A DNA stretch of 64,000 nucleotides from Pinus tabuliformis (Eukaryota; Streptophyta; Pinopsida; Pinales; Pinaceae), in NCBI GenBank assembly GCA_031772625.1, contig CM062816.1:627742992-627806991 (forward strand). Direction: 5' to 3'. Shown piece after piece: positions 43,895 to 56,682 of this stretch. The notes under the pieces were generated by a model. That model had not been told where the DNA came from. It saw nothing but the letters and a program-made list of their open reading frames with translations, and did not search any database. The translations under genes were made by a program, and so were the position numbers. Each line of letters starts with the position of its first letter. The first letter of the stretch is position 1.

Positions 43895-46487
43895 ATTATT
43901 CCATCCAAAAATAACTCTCAACTCATTGATTGGATCATGTCTTGTGTAGAAAATGTCCATTATTCGGTGCTTATTAATGGAATTCCTTCTCCTTTTTTTC
44001 CTACGGAAAGGGGACTTCACCAGGGATGCCCCCTTTCACCTCTCTTATTTATTCTAGCTATGAACACTCTCAGTCTTCAGATAAACAGAGCTGTGGTGGA
44101 TAAACGGTGCAAGCCAGTTAGGATCTGCAGGTGTATCTATGTTTCACATAATCTATTTGTAGATGATGTGCTCATCTTCGCCTTGCTGTGAAGGTCGACA
44201 TGGATCTGCCTCAACGAAATTCTAAATAGGCTCCAGAGGGCCACTGGGTTATATATTAACAAAGGTAAATCTTCTCTTCACCATAATGAAACAAACATGG
44301 AAATGGTTATATGGATTGCTGATCTGCTCGGTATTGTTTTAAAACCGATTAAAGATGGCATGAAATATCTGGGTTTTCAATTAAAACCCAAAGGTTACTC
44401 TAGTGTGGACTGGCACTGGATCCTGGAAAGGTTCTTTAGAAAAATCTCGGCCTGGGAAAACATGGCTCTCTCTTTGGCCGGGAGATTCATTCTGTCTCAG
44501 TCGGTCTTGACGCAGTTAGCGGTGTATTGGTCTCATATTTACTCTCTTCCGTCTAGCATTATCCTCAAGATAAATCGATTGCTGGCTAATTTTATTTGGG
44601 GTGGAAGTTCCAATCCAATCAAAATCCACCTAACGAAACTGGAAATGATCTCAATGCCAAACAAGTATGGTGGTTGGGGCCTACTCGACATGCGTTCTTT
44701 TGGTAGAGCACTTTTATGCAAATCGTTGACGAGGGCCATTTTTGGAAAAGGTCTATGGAGTTCATCCATTAGGAAAAAAATACCTGCAAGATAAAGATCT
44801 TGTCTTTTGGTATCGGAGGGGATCTATCGGAATCAGCTATGGCTCTGCTATATGGCTCAGTCTTAGGAAAGTCCAACATTACTTCCTGCAACGCCTAAGT
44901 TGGAACCTTTTCTCTGGCGACCGTGTCTTCATCGGCATTGATTCCATTGCTGGCAATCGTGGGCACTCATGCATCCCTAAACGTTTGTTACCTTTTCTTT
45001 ACAGAAATGGTATATTCACGTGGGATAAAATTATTTCATCTTGGTGCGGCCCTATCCCTATTTGGAAAGACGCTCATGAACTTCACATGCCTGTCACGCT
45101 ACATTCAGATTGGAATTCAGTATTAAACTTTCTATGCAGTTTGGGCATCCACCGATCTGGTACTACGGATATGCTTATATGGAGTGTTCCAAATAAAAAA
45201 TTGCCTATTAGAGTAAGAGACATATATGCGGATATGATTCTTTCAAAGGCCGAAATCTCATGCTCTTTATTTTCCATTAAATTCTGGAAATTGGGTTGCC
45301 CTCTTAAAATGATATTGTTCTCGTGGCTGGTATTCAACAACCGCAATTTGACATGGGACAACTTGCGGAGGAGGTGCTGGCATGGTCCGAGTAGATGTTC
45401 CATGTGTGAGGCTGCGGAGGAAACCAACCTTCATTTGTTTTTCTAATGCGGCTCCTCCCAACAAATCTGGTACGAATTGTCTCTGCTTTTTGGTTTTTCT
45501 CACAATGTTTTTGTTACAGTACAGGATGCTTTTCAATGGTGGTGTGCGCAAAAAGTATCTTGGCGTTCTCTGTTTATCATCGTCTTATGGTGCTTATGGA
45601 AATGGAGGAATGCCAAGATCTTCCAGGAGTCTAAAGAGCCTCTGATGTCTTCTTTGCAACATATTTTAGCCACTCACGGTATGCTGCCTGTCAAGGAACC
45701 CAAGAAGGATGTGCAACGAAAAATTGACGAGACAGTCCCTCTCAATACTTTGCCCGCGACTTTCTTTGATGGGGCCGAACAGTTCAATATATGTGGATGC
45801 GGGGTTCATATAATCATGGATCAGAAGTTGTAATATTTTTTATCCTAGAACGGGGGGAGAGGTACTAACAGCCTGGCCGAGGCAAGGGCTCTAGCTGGAT
45901 TGGTTGCTTTCTGTGTGTTTATGGAGATTCAAAACATTTCTATTTTTGGGGACTCGAAAGTCATGATTGACCATGCTAGGGGTGCCTGCCATATCAATTA
46001 TCCACATCTTTCTGGATGGATGGATCGGATTATGTATTTCTGGAATAATTTAGTTCAACCATCTATCAAGCACATTCCCCGCTCCCTTAATGATCAGGCG
46101 GACCGTTTGTCTAAGGATGGTCTGTCTCTTGAGCCTGGTGCTTGGTCCTTGATGATATCTGTGGGCGACCGTACATGCTTCATTCAGGATTTCTTCATCC
46201 CGGGAATATGATCTGATCATTTTTGCTTTCTTCCCTATCCAGATATGTTTCACAGTTTTCTCTTTTTGGCTTTTAGTATTTTCTTATCTGAATTAGTTCC
46301 TTGCATTTTGTCAGACTATTTGCTATATCCATGTTTCTGTTCTTCATGGTGATGGCCCTATATCTGTAAGATTTTGGTTCCATATGATCGCAAGGATGCT
46401 AGTTGTTTAGCTCTTGCTGTATCTCATATGTACTCTTTATATTGTCTCAATATAATACTATACATATTTTTCTCTCTGAAAAAAAAA
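43895..46487 (+). pseudogene. L1-type LINE, 5'-truncated, with RNase H and poly-A tail
   Basis: Visible in order: the reverse transcriptase palm (MSCVENVHYSVLING; GLHQGCPLSPLLFILAMN; catalytic LFVDDVLIF near 44,160), the thumb (KYLGFQLKP; LSLAGRFILSQSVLTQLAVY; NKYGGWGLLDMRSFGRALL), the zf-RVT zinc-binding region (KLGCPLKMILFSWL; CSMCEAAEETNLHLFF), and a C-terminal RNase H (IFGDSKVMIDHARG; KHIPRSLNDQADRLSKDGL). It ends in A9 at 46,479-46,487. Endonuclease and ORF1 are missing, typical of incomplete reverse transcription. At least four frameshifts and stops. It sits inside the family-L LTR. I found no clear target duplication. Confidence 0.88.
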
Positions 46488-46790
46488 TGTATCATGTTCT
46501 TTGCTCTGTTTTCTATTTCATGAGATCAAATATTTAATTAGTGTAGGTTGCAGAAGTAATTTACTTCAATATTTAGAAGATTAACTTGATGAATGTAATT
46601 TAAAAAATCAAGTAGGTGAAGTAGATTTAGATTTGTTGTAGTAGGGGTTCCTTCAAAGTGTAGGAATTTTCATAAGAACTAAGTAAATTAGTCTGCAGTT
46701 GTTGGGAGGAAGGGTTATCCATGTGATTGGAGGCTTACAATTTTTGGCTTGCCTTGTTATTCATGTGACTAGTAGCGCAGGTCACTAAAA
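46488..46790. other. unassigned DNA between LINE and LTR end
   Basis: No gene. It may be decayed LTR sequence. Clear family-L similarity resumes near 46,880. Confidence 0.4.
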
Positions 46791-47001
46791 AAGCAAGTTA
46801 ACTTAGGGTTATGGCACCTAGAGTGGTTGTTTAGCTCCTATAGGTTTTGTAGCTCCCAAGGAAGGTCCATAAAGTTTTGGTTGGACGATTCCACTTCCTA
46901 AATTGTACCTAGGAGGTTGAGTCATGTCATAGTAACTTTTCATCACATATTCACCTCAGTGGACTAGTGAACTTGGGTAAGTTTGGGAGGAGGATGTTAC
47001 A
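46791..47001 (+). repeat. second family-L LTR, 3' end
   Basis: Shares CGATTCCACTTCCT and CTAGGAGGTTGAGTCATGTC (compare 18,130-18,180) and ends GAGGATGTTACA. A primer site follows. Confidence 0.8.
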
Positions 47002-47004
47002 AAT

Positions 47005-47020
47005 TGGTATAAGAACATGG
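47005..47020 (+). other. primer-binding site of second family-L element
   Basis: TGGTATAAGAACATGG, three bases after the LTR, resembles the tRNA-Met complement with two or three changes. This site is deleted in the element at 8,510. Confidence 0.75.
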
Positions 47021-47322
47021 TTCCATACTTGGATTGGATGGGTGGAATGTGTTTGTCATGCATGCATGTCAGTTTTCTATATCTTTGTAATGCTTGCATT
47101 ATATCTAGTTGGTGTTAAAGTTTGTGACATCATGCATGGTCACTGGGATGATGATTGAGATCATGTTGGTTTATTAATGTGATTATGATTATACATGTAT
47201 CACGTTAATATGGTTGATCTTTCAGATGAGATATCCTCCCCTAAACTATACTGAGGTGGGTTGGTTATGTTTATGTTTGCTTTATTTGACATTATATACA
47301 TGCAGGAAGTAGAAGATCAAAG

Positions 47323-49040
47323 ATGACTAGCAAAATGGTGGATTACAGTTCACGAGACTCCCCCTACAAATCAGATGAACATCATGGTGATGGGTGCTCT
47401 CCTGACATTGCAGACACTTTGAGAAGTTTGAAGGCAAAAATAAGAAGTTGCAAAGTAGATAATGACAAAATCATTCATTCAGAAGAGAGACATGCCAAGG
47501 CACAGGAGAAACAAGCAGAAGTCAATGCGGTTATCCTTTAGAGTTTGTAAGACTTAGAGAGGCAGGGACCGCTTAGGATCAACCATGGATAAGAGGACAT
47601 GACTAATGGAGCATATGGTAGCAGATCTTGTGGTGGGCATAGGTTGGATATAGATGACACAATCATAGATGACATATTGTTGGATACACCTAATAGGAAA
47701 GGCAATGGACATGGGCCGTACTCTAGTTCTTGTTCAAACATATATCACAATCATCGTTGTTATAATCCTTACAGGAGGAATGACAATGGATATTTGTCAA
47801 ATGAGTTAAATAAAGGCAAGCTACCTACATTTCATGGAGAGTGGAAGATCTCGAAACATGCAGAGGCATGGTTACTTGGGATGAATAACTTCTTTGAGTT
47901 GCATGATTACATCGAGAACATGAAGGCCAAGATAACTATTTTCAACCTCAAAGGGAAAGCAAACATCTAGTGGGAAGATGTGAAGCGTGTCAGACACATT
48001 AGGAGAGAGGAGTTAAGTTGGCATGAATTTAAGAGAAATTTAAGGAAGAAGTACTTGTCAAAAAGGTACTATGACAGTAAAGCTAAGGAGTTCTATGAGT
48101 TGAAGATAGGATCGATGCCAGATGAGGAGTAAACGACTAAATTCTTGGAGTTATTGAGGTATGTACCGTATCTTAAGGATGAGAAAGCCAAAGTTCAAAG
48201 ATTTGTCAATTGATTACCATTAGCATTCAAGGATCAAATTGAGTATGATGAGCCTCAATCACTGGAAGAAGCCATTGGGAAATTGAAGCACTTTTATGAG
48301 AAATCGAAGCATAAGACAGTCTCAGCAGGGTTGGAAAGGGAAAGACAAGGCTAAAGATAAATGGCCACCGAAGTGAACAAGACCTCAGGATACATGTGAG
48401 AAACAAAATGTTGTTCCTTATAAGAAGTTTAATGCAGTTGAGAAGGGACATGGGTTGCAACCTGGAGAGCAACAAAATAGAGGTGGTGGTAGGGGACAGT
48501 TGCAGTGTTGGATATGTGGTAAGGAGCATCTCAAGAAGGATTTCCCGTTGTATCGAAGTGGTAGGCCTCAGATCGATGGTGTACAAGAGGCGCAAATTGT
48601 TGGGGATGTTGGGCAGAGAATTCCTCAGATCTATGTAACAATGGATAACAGGGAAACACATCACCAGGCATCTATTATCGAGATGGACGGTAAGCTTTGT
48701 GATCAATTCATTTCTATTTTGATTTACCGTGGATCTAATTATAGTTATGTTAACCCTTCCCTGGTGGATAAGTGTGGTTTGAGAAAATAAGTGTATGCAA
48801 AGCCTTAGTTAGTGCAGTTGGCTACAAGTACTAAGAAGAGAGTTCATCATTGGGTAAGAGCTTGTGCATTTTAGTTGAATGGTCTACCTACATTACCGCA
48901 TCTAAATGTACTTCCATTGGGATCATACAGTTTGCTTTTGAGTATGGATTGGTTGTTATCTTCACATGACTAAGGTGGATTGTTATGAGAAGGTTATTGA
49001 GTTCTTGGATGACAATGGAGAACATAGAATATTACTAGGT
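47323..49040 (+). pseudogene. Ty3/gypsy gag and protease of second family-L element
   Basis: Gag starts MTSKMVDYSSRDSPYKSD. Its core is at 47,810-48,290: KLPTFHGEWKISKHAEAWLL, ENMKAKITIFNLKGKANI, LSWHEFKRNLRKKYLSKRYY and DEPQSLEEAIGKLKHFYE. A zinc-knuckle-like CWICGKEHLKKD is near 48,510. The protease-like stretch KLCDQFISILIYRGSNYSYV at 48,690 has Tyr-Arg-Gly-Ser where the catalytic Asp-Ser-Gly is expected. Many stops. The coding sequence stops at 49,040, where another LTR-like end begins. This gag identifies family L as Ty3/gypsy. Confidence 0.82.
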
Positions 49041-49043
49041 AAG

Positions 49044-49160
49044 TGTTAGCACTCTGTAAATTTCCCTAGGCTAAGGAGAGAAATCTCAAAGGTAACCACA
49101 AACTGATTTTAGGCTAAGGTCCAACTTGCCAAGCCTTGGAGAGGGCTCGCTCATTGTGTT
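49044..49160 (+). repeat. LTR-like terminus, plus orientation
   Basis: Starts TGTTAGCACTCTG and shares CAAAGGTAACCACAA and GAGAGGGCTC with the inverted terminus at 7,920-8,036. It ends the family-L gag-protease sequence abruptly, as an insertion would. Confidence 0.5.
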
Positions 49161-49508
49161 TTCTTTCAGTCAATCTAGTGACTGAAAACTCTTGATCTTA
49201 GGCTAGCTATAAGGATCAAACAATAGTTCAAGATTTGTTTTTATTTATTTATTGAAGGTGTGTGTAGAGGGGAGAACTACTTAGGATTAGAGCACTGTTA
49301 CAGATCCAATTGAATAAGGGATATGATACAATTGTAATAAGGGAAAGATAGGCGGACTTACTGACAATCAATCATAATTCATTGTAGTGGAAGGATGAGT
49401 GAGGTAAGAGAAAAATGGCAAACTGAGCATCAAGCCATGAATGAGTTCAAATTTCCATAGAATAAAATGAGACAACTATGCTTAGCTGAATCAATCAGAG
49501 CAATACAT
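49161..49508. other. putative LTR body, no gene
   Basis: Downstream of the terminus at 49,044. No coding signature. Confidence 0.3.
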
Positions 49509-49770
<262 letters not shown>

Positions 49771-49778
49771 ATCCTTTT

Positions 49779-49856
49779 AAGCTGAGCATGAGGAAGTTAT
49801 ACAGTATGAAGCTATATAAGCTGAGCATGAGGAAGTTATATAGTATGAAGCTATAT
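49779..49856. repeat. 39-bp tandem duplication
   Basis: Units 49,779-49,817 and 49,818-49,856 share AAGCTGAGCATGAGGAAGTT and differ at one position (ACAG against ATAG). Confidence 0.95.
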
Positions 49857-51837
49857 ATTAGAAATAGATTTGAAAGAAATACATATCACATCACAAGAGA
49901 AAAGACATACCAATAAGTATGACACAGGTATCACTGTCCAAATTGCATCTACCTTCTTCTATTCATTTGGAAAAAAGATACAAAATTTCAAAAAAATGTA
50001 GTCTAGCCTCTTACACTACCAACCAAAACTATTTTCCATGTCTTTACATCATTATATACAATGAGGAATTTGAATTACCACTCTAGGTGGTTGAATTCAC
50101 TCCATAGAAGTCAAATGGGCTAGATACAATGCATCTTTACTTGCTATGCAGAAAAATAGGAACTGTTATATCAAGACTAATACAATTTAGAAACATCAAC
50201 CAAGTTGGAATATTTGTTTAACAACTCAAACTACATGACTTTAAACTTATCAAAACTTATCCAACAACCAAAATTACTTCTATAAGTTCCAAAATTCGAA
50301 AATTTCCAAAATAAAATTGACTAATATGTTTGCGCAACAGAGGGCACAAGTCTTCAAATTGGTATGGTTGCAGGTGGTTGTTGTGAAAAACTGAGTAAAT
50401 ATGTGCCTAAGATGACCTGGTGTTGATGCATAACCCACTGAGTGATTCCTTCCATGCTTACAAGCCTTTAAAACGATTGCTTTAAGTTTGTACAGCAAAT
50501 GCGTAGAAAGTCTACTACGAAACATGGACCAAATTTATGGAAAAATAGAATTCAAAAGACAAGCTCATATATCATAAATCTTGACATCTGTTACAAAACA
50601 GAGGGATTTTTTTGTATATGAGAGTCTCCTTGAGAGAAACCTCTCTCAGTTTCCAAAAATTCCTCTCCATCGCCTCACAATATGCACCCAAACATCATAA
50701 CTAAAACAAGAAATGCCAAAACCTAAAAATACACTGTAAAGATGTATTTGACTCTTCCAATATATGACAACTGTGCATAAAGTGAAGGATATTTTTGTTC
50801 TTTGTCTACTATTGACAAAAACCTCTTTTTGTTTTCCAAAATTTAGCTCCCTTTGGTCATAAACATATTTTTAAAATGGTGACAAAAACAATGAATTTTG
50901 CAGCAAATTCGTAGCAAATGTCTGTTTGAGCCTGCAACTCACTTCTCCAGCCTTCAAATTTGCTTCAAAGCTAGTATCAGATTCAAATGGTGTAAGAATG
51001 AGATACTTCACAATAAATTTGAAACTTTCATACCGCCCAAATCCTCCTTTTGGATTGATAATAGGCCACTTGATGATGTGAAGGATGTGATGAGAGGGAC
51101 ACTGTTTGCAATAATGAAAAGGACATGACACATTTAACCAATAAATGACTCTTTAAACTAACTCTCATGATGGAAAATACTTCAGAAAACTTACCTATGA
51201 TGACCAGCTCTCATGACATGACCCCTCTACATTTCCATAATAAATTTAAACCCTTGTGATTACTAATTTTAAATGACGACTCCTCATGGACCCTTCATGG
51301 CCTTACAAATTCGAATTAAGGCTAACAGAATCCTTTTTGACACAAATATTTACAAGGACCCATTGACCAAACTGACTCTTTTGTACAAGGACCCCTTATA
51401 CTATGAGACTCATGAAACCATAAGCTAATTTTTACAAAAAGACCCCCAAATGGATAGTAAGACAAAGTTGATTGGGATTCCTATATTATAGGACCCTAAC
51501 ATTGGCTCCAATGGGGATGGCATCCTCCCTGTGAGGTGCCAAGAACACCACAAACTAGTAGCCTGAATCATTGGGCAATGGAGTCCAACTCAAAATGACT
51601 AAAACTGACTATGACTATTTTGTTTTTTACATTACATATAGCAGTAGATCACTGGAATCTCAGGGCCTTCACTTCGGGCTTCAAATTCTGATGATATCCA
51701 CCCACACCTATAGTACTAAAAAATAATACCAAACTACCAAGATAAACTGTTGGAAATTCACACTATTGAAAAAGATGCTCAGAGGGCTGAGCTTATTCAC
51801 ACACCTACTCACTCTAATTGATCCACAAGCTACTTGA
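49857..51837. other. unassigned DNA, no supported gene
   Basis: Short frames at 50,280-50,525 and 50,871-51,131 (minus) show no family motif. From about 51,130 to 51,520 the DNA has LTR-like fragments (for example AGGACCCTAACA at 51,489), but I could not find a partner. Confidence 0.35.
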
Positions 51838-52133
51838 TCAAGTGAAGTCAAACATCCAGTGCAACCATGAAAGCAAATGGCTTGATGACTGGACTTTGCT
51901 TTCATTTTTCTCAAATATAAAGAAAATGTTTACAATTAGCAACTCAAAATTCAACTGAAACTGATAACCAGAATCCATAAATACAAGAACATCCATCTTC
52001 CTTGATGACTGCAACAAATTGGAAAAAGGGTCTTGGAGATCATGAAGTCCTTCATTCAATTGATCCTTCTCAAATTGCAATGCAACAATTTGTTCTTTCC
52101 TATCATCTAGATGAGAGACAAGGTTTGTGTGTT
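51838..52133 (-). pseudogene. decayed coiled-coil coding sequence, 3' part of split
   Basis: On the minus strand, HTNLVSHLDDRKEQIVALQF, then EKDQLNEGLHDLQDPFSNLL. It is helical with heptad-like spacing and joins in frame with DASIEDLKE at 57,973 onward if the gypsy element is removed. Family unknown. It could be a cellular gene fragment or repeat protein. Confidence 0.4.
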
Positions 52134-52465
52134 TGTTATGAAACCAACTCAAGAAAAGATAGAAAAGATAGATCAACGCCTTAGAATTCAGCCTCTTCGA
52201 TGGGGCAACCTCCTTTACATTACATAAATGAACAATTCTTGGATGATTCAAATGACAAAACCTCCTTTCTATATATAGGAGTCTAAGGAGTCACAATATA
52301 ATCCAGCCGACCTAACAATAATAATATAAAGCCACAAAAATAACAATAGAGGGATTCTATGGGCACATTAATAACAATATGGGGGCAATGGGGGCACAAC
52401 AATATAAATAAGGGGTATAACTACAATAGTAATGGGGTAATCACTAGTATTATAGGGACCCAACA
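52134..52465 (-). repeat. chromovirus 3' LTR
   Basis: 332 bp, TGTTGGGTCC to TTTCATAACA on the minus strand. Confidence 0.97.
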
Positions 52466-52479
52466 TGCCCCTCTCCTTC
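52466..52479 (-). other. polypurine tract
   Basis: GAAGGAGAGGGGCA on the minus strand, touching the 3' LTR. Confidence 0.9.
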
Positions 52480-52494
52480 AAAAAAGTGTTGTCC

Positions 52495-54618
52495 TCAACG
52501 CTTGAGTAGTTCTGGATACTTCTGCATAAAATTCTCATCCTCCCATGTGGAATCTTCAGCGGATAAGTTCTTCCACTTGATAAGATACTCTGAAATTGAT
52601 CGATTTCGTAGCTGTCGAGTTCTTGTTTCTGTGACTGCTTCCGGTTCCAATATAATTTTTCCTTCCTCGTCAAGTTCTGGCAATATTGTTTGAACTGGGA
52701 GCTTGTCGCCTATAACCTTCTTTAAACATGAAACATGGAAAACTGGGTGCAATCGAGAAGCTGCAGGAAGCTCCAATTTGTATGCCATAGTACCAATCTT
52801 TTGCAACACCTTGTACGGACCATAATACTTTGGTGATAATTTATTATCCTTCTTAGCTTGCTTGAGGGACATTTGCTTATATGGTTGTAGCCGTAGGAAT
52901 ACCCAATCACCTACATCAAAACTTCTTTCACTGCGATGTTGATCTGCCTGTTGTTTCATTCTATTCTGTGCCAACACGAGGTTATCCTTTAAGAGTTGGA
53001 GGACTTGTTGTTGATGTTCGATGTGATGTTCCACTGCCTGAACCTTAGAATTTTCTCTTAAATATGATGTGATGGATGGTGGTTGATACCCATAAAGTGC
53101 CATAAATGGGGTCATTTTTGTTGCTGTATGGAAGGAAGTGTTATACCACCATTCAGCCAGAGGCAACCATTTGACCCATTGTGTCTGTTTATCAGATACA
53201 AAGCAACGAAGATATCCTTCCAAACATTTGTTTACTATCTCAGTTTGCCCATCAGATTGAGGATGATAAGATGAGCTATGAGCTAACTGAGTACCAAGAC
53301 AAGAAAATAATTCTGTCCAAAAATTTCCAGTGAAAATGGGATCTCTGTCACTTACAATAATCTTTGGGTTTCCATGTAGCTTTTGAATTGTTTCCATAAA
53401 TGCAGTAGAAACTGTACTGGCTTTAAATGGATGTGATAATGCACAAAAGTGTGCATACTTGGTAAGTCTGTCAACTACCACCATGATGACACTCTTTCCC
53501 TCAGACTTGGGTAAACCTGTGATAAAATCCATTGAAACCTCCTCCCAACGTTGGCTTGGAATGGATAAAGGTTGTAATAGACCCGGTGTCTTAATTGTTT
53601 CAACTTTATTTTGTTGGCAAACCAAACATTCCGCCACAAACTTTTGAATATCTGATTTAAGGCCATCCCAAAAAAATTCCTTCTTAACCCTGTGGTAAGT
53701 TTTTAAAAATCCTGAGTGCCCTCCTAAGGGAGAAGTGTGCAATTCCATAAGAATCTTTTGTTTTAGCTGGGAATTCTTACAGAGGTATAAGCGATCTTTG
53801 TACCATAACGAATCATTTTGCCAGCTAAATGTATCAGACGTACTGGAATCTTGTTGTAGCTTTCGAATAAGTGCCCACACTTCTTCGTCATTCTTCCATT
53901 CCTCCCTTGCTTCGTTTATCCAATCTGGTTGGATAATAGAAATGGCGCACAACAATGCTTCCACATCCTCATCCTTTCTTGAGAGTGCATCTGCCACCAC
54001 ATTTTGCTTCCCTTTTTTGTAGATGATTTCAAAGTCATAACCCAACATCTTTGTGACCCACTTTTGTTGCTCTTCAGAGGATAATCTTTGTTCTAAAAAG
54101 TATTTAAGGCTATCATGATCCGTTTTTACCTTGAAGTGTCTTCCCATTAGGTAGGGTCGCCATTTCTTAAGTGCATGGAGTATTGCCAACATTTCCTTCT
54201 CATAAATAGCTTTGCTTAAAAACTTTCCCTTGATTGGACGACTTTCAAAAGCAATGGGTCTTTCATCTTGCATTAGAACAACACCAATTCCATTTCCTGA
54301 AGCATCACATTCCACAATAAAGGTTTTTGTGAAGTCCGGTGTAGCTAAGACCGGTGCTTGGCACATTGCCTCTTTAAGATGTTCAAAGGCCTTTGTTGCT
54401 TCCGGAGTCCATGAAAATGCATCTTTCTTCAATAATGTTGTTAGAGGTGCTGCTATTCTCCCATAATTCTTAACAAACTTGCGATAATACCCTGTCAACC
54501 CAAGAAATCCGCGCAGATGCTTTATGGATGTGGGGATTTTCCATTCCTTAATGGCTTTAATTTTGCTAGGGTCTACCTTAACTCCTTCATGAGATACAAT
54601 ATGACCCAAATATTCCAC
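52495..54618 (-). pseudogene. chromovirus Pol, C-terminal: RT thumb, RNase H, integrase, chromodomain
   Basis: A 707-codon open frame, intact in itself. It begins in the reverse transcriptase thumb ([15 protein letters not shown]), then RNase H (FIVECDASGNGIGVVL; YEKEMLAILHALKKW; KTDHDSLKYFL). Integrase has the HHCC zinc region (HTSPLGGHSGFLKTYHRV; CLVCQQNK) and the catalytic core (MDFITGLPKSEG; VSDRDPIFTGNFW; SSYHPQSDGQTEIVNK). A C-terminal chromodomain (EYLIKWKNLSAEDSTWEDEN) is expected to steer integration to marked chromatin. Stop at 52,497-52,495, just before the polypurine tract. It is cut off from the rest of pol by a frameshift near 54,650. Confidence 0.95.
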
Positions 54619-55058
54619 CTCCTGGACTCCAAAGAAACATTTGGATCTTTTGCATATAATTGTTTCTCCTCCAATAGTTGTAGCACCCTGTCAACATGTT
54701 CAACATGATCCTTCCAAGACTTGTTGTAGATTAGTATATCATCAAAAAATACTAACACAAATTTTCTAAGGAATGGTTTGAAAATTGAATTCATCAAACC
54801 TTGAAATGTTGAAGGTGCATTGGTAAGGCCAAAAGGCATGACCAAAAATTCATAATGACCCTCATGAGTTCTAAATGCCGTTTTCGGAATGTCTTCAATC
54901 TTCATTCTGATTTGATGATATCTTAAACGAAGATCCAACTTGGTGAATTGATCCATGCAATTCATCCAGTAATTCATCAATGACAGGAATAGGGAACTTA
55001 TCTTTAATAGTGAGCTTGTTGAGCTCCCTATAATCCGGACACATGCGCCATGATCCAT
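54573..55058 (-). pseudogene. chromovirus reverse transcriptase, palm
   Basis: Middle frame of pol, between frameshifts near 54,955 and 54,650. [40 protein letters not shown], and the catalytic box [11 protein letters not shown] are present (FFDD for the usual YVDD/FVDD). Single-base indels explain both breaks; the flanking frames continue directly. Confidence 0.93.
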
Positions 55059-56682
55059 CCTTCTTGTGCACCAATACTACTGGAGCAGAGAAAGAACTTT
55101 GACTCGGTTGAATTATACCAGCCTCTAGCATTTCTGCAACCATACGTTCAATTTCACTTTTTTGGACATAGGGATATCTGTACGGCCTGATGTTTGGAGG
55201 AACACTTCCTGGAATCAGATGAATAGCATGATCATGATCACGCATAGGTGGGAGACCTTTGGGAGTCTCAAATACCTTGGAATGATTGTCCAGGACTTTT
55301 TGGAGATCTGGAGAAATAGATGATTCCAATGTGGAAACATCTAGCGAACATAATTGTGCAATTACACCTCTTTGCTCCTTTTTTAGAAGCTTTGTCATAC
55401 CATTAGAGCTGATTATCTTTCCTGGTTTCCCTGCAATACCCCTTAATTCAACTTCCTTTCCTTCCGTAGAAAATTTGATGAAAAGTTCTTGAAAATTAAA
55501 AGCTATTGTACCCAAGGATTGTAGCCATTGGACTCCTAGTACAACATCAGCACCTCCCATTGGAATGGAAAGCATTGGGCTAGTCAATACATATTCTCCC
55601 ATGGATAGCTTGATATTATGGCACTTTCCAGAGCAATTTATTGTTCCTCCATTTGCAATCATCACTTGACACTCTGGTGCTGGATATAGGAAGCAATTCA
55701 ATTCTTTTGCTACCCTACAATGAATAAAATTGTGGGTGCTTCCTGAATCAATCAACACTATTACCTTTTTCTTCTTGATTTGTCCTTCTATCTTGATGGT
55801 TTGAGGAGTGGTAATTCCCACCAATGCATTACAAGATATGGTCGGATTTATTTGTTCTTCATCTAGGCTTTGTTCCTGGAGTATATCCTCTTCTTTTGAC
55901 CTTTCTTGCTCCTTTTCTTCTTCCTCTTCACAATCTATGTAGAATAATTTCTTCTCAGCACACTTATGACCTTTAGTGTATTTGCTATCACAACTGTAAC
56001 AAAGCCCTTTTGCTCTTTTTTCTTCCAATTGTTGTGGTGTCAACCTTATAGGTTGTGGAAGACTAGGGGCAACAACACTTCCATCTTTATAGTTGTGAGT
56101 GGTATGCTTCCTGGTTGCCATAATTTTGCTTTCCATTTTTCTTGCTAACCTGAATGCCTTCTCTAATGAATCAGGTTCCCAAAGGCGAACATCATGTTGG
56201 ATATTATCCTTTAAAGACCCTATGAACACATCAATCCTATGCTCCTCTGGAATATCTTTTACCCTTATGTTCAATTTTTGGAACTCCTCAATGTGCTCCA
56301 TTATTGAACCCTTTTGTTTGAGACTTATCAATTGGCTAAAAAAAGTGTTGCTTTTTGTATCCTCATAATGTGCTATCAATTCTTCCGTAAAAATTGCCCA
56401 AGTGATAAATTGTTTACGAGAGCAAAGCCATTGATACCATACAAACTGATTTGGTTCCAAATATAAAGTTGCCATACGTACCTTTTGTGTGTTTTGCACA
56501 TTATTGAGATCGAAGAATTGCTCCATCTGTAATATCCATGTGGCGGGATCCTTGCCATCAAACTTCCTCATATCGATTTTTGGAATATGGTGGGTCTTTG
56601 ATCCAACATTAGAGTCTATGGAATCATGATTAACATTTCTTTTGTTCACATCATGAGTTTCCTTTACAACCTTTTTCACCAT
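54895..56682 (-). pseudogene. chromovirus gag core, protease, start of reverse transcriptase
   Basis: A 595-codon frame. Gag core: KIDMRKFDGKDPATWILQME, TLYLEPNQFVWYQWL, SQLISLKQKGSIMEHIEEFQ. One zinc-knuckle-like CYSCDSKYTKGHKC. Protease: VIVLIDSGSTHNFIHC (catalytic Asp-Ser-Gly) and PMGGADVVLGVQWLQSLG. Then the start of reverse transcriptase: [39 protein letters not shown] and [16 protein letters not shown], after which a frameshift near 54,955 moves to the next segment. Confidence 0.95.

Noticed and set aside
51480..51530. LTR end (AGGACCCTAACA) followed by TTGGCTCCAATGGGGA as a primer site
   Set aside because: No matching LTR start or second copy found, and the primer-site match is weak.
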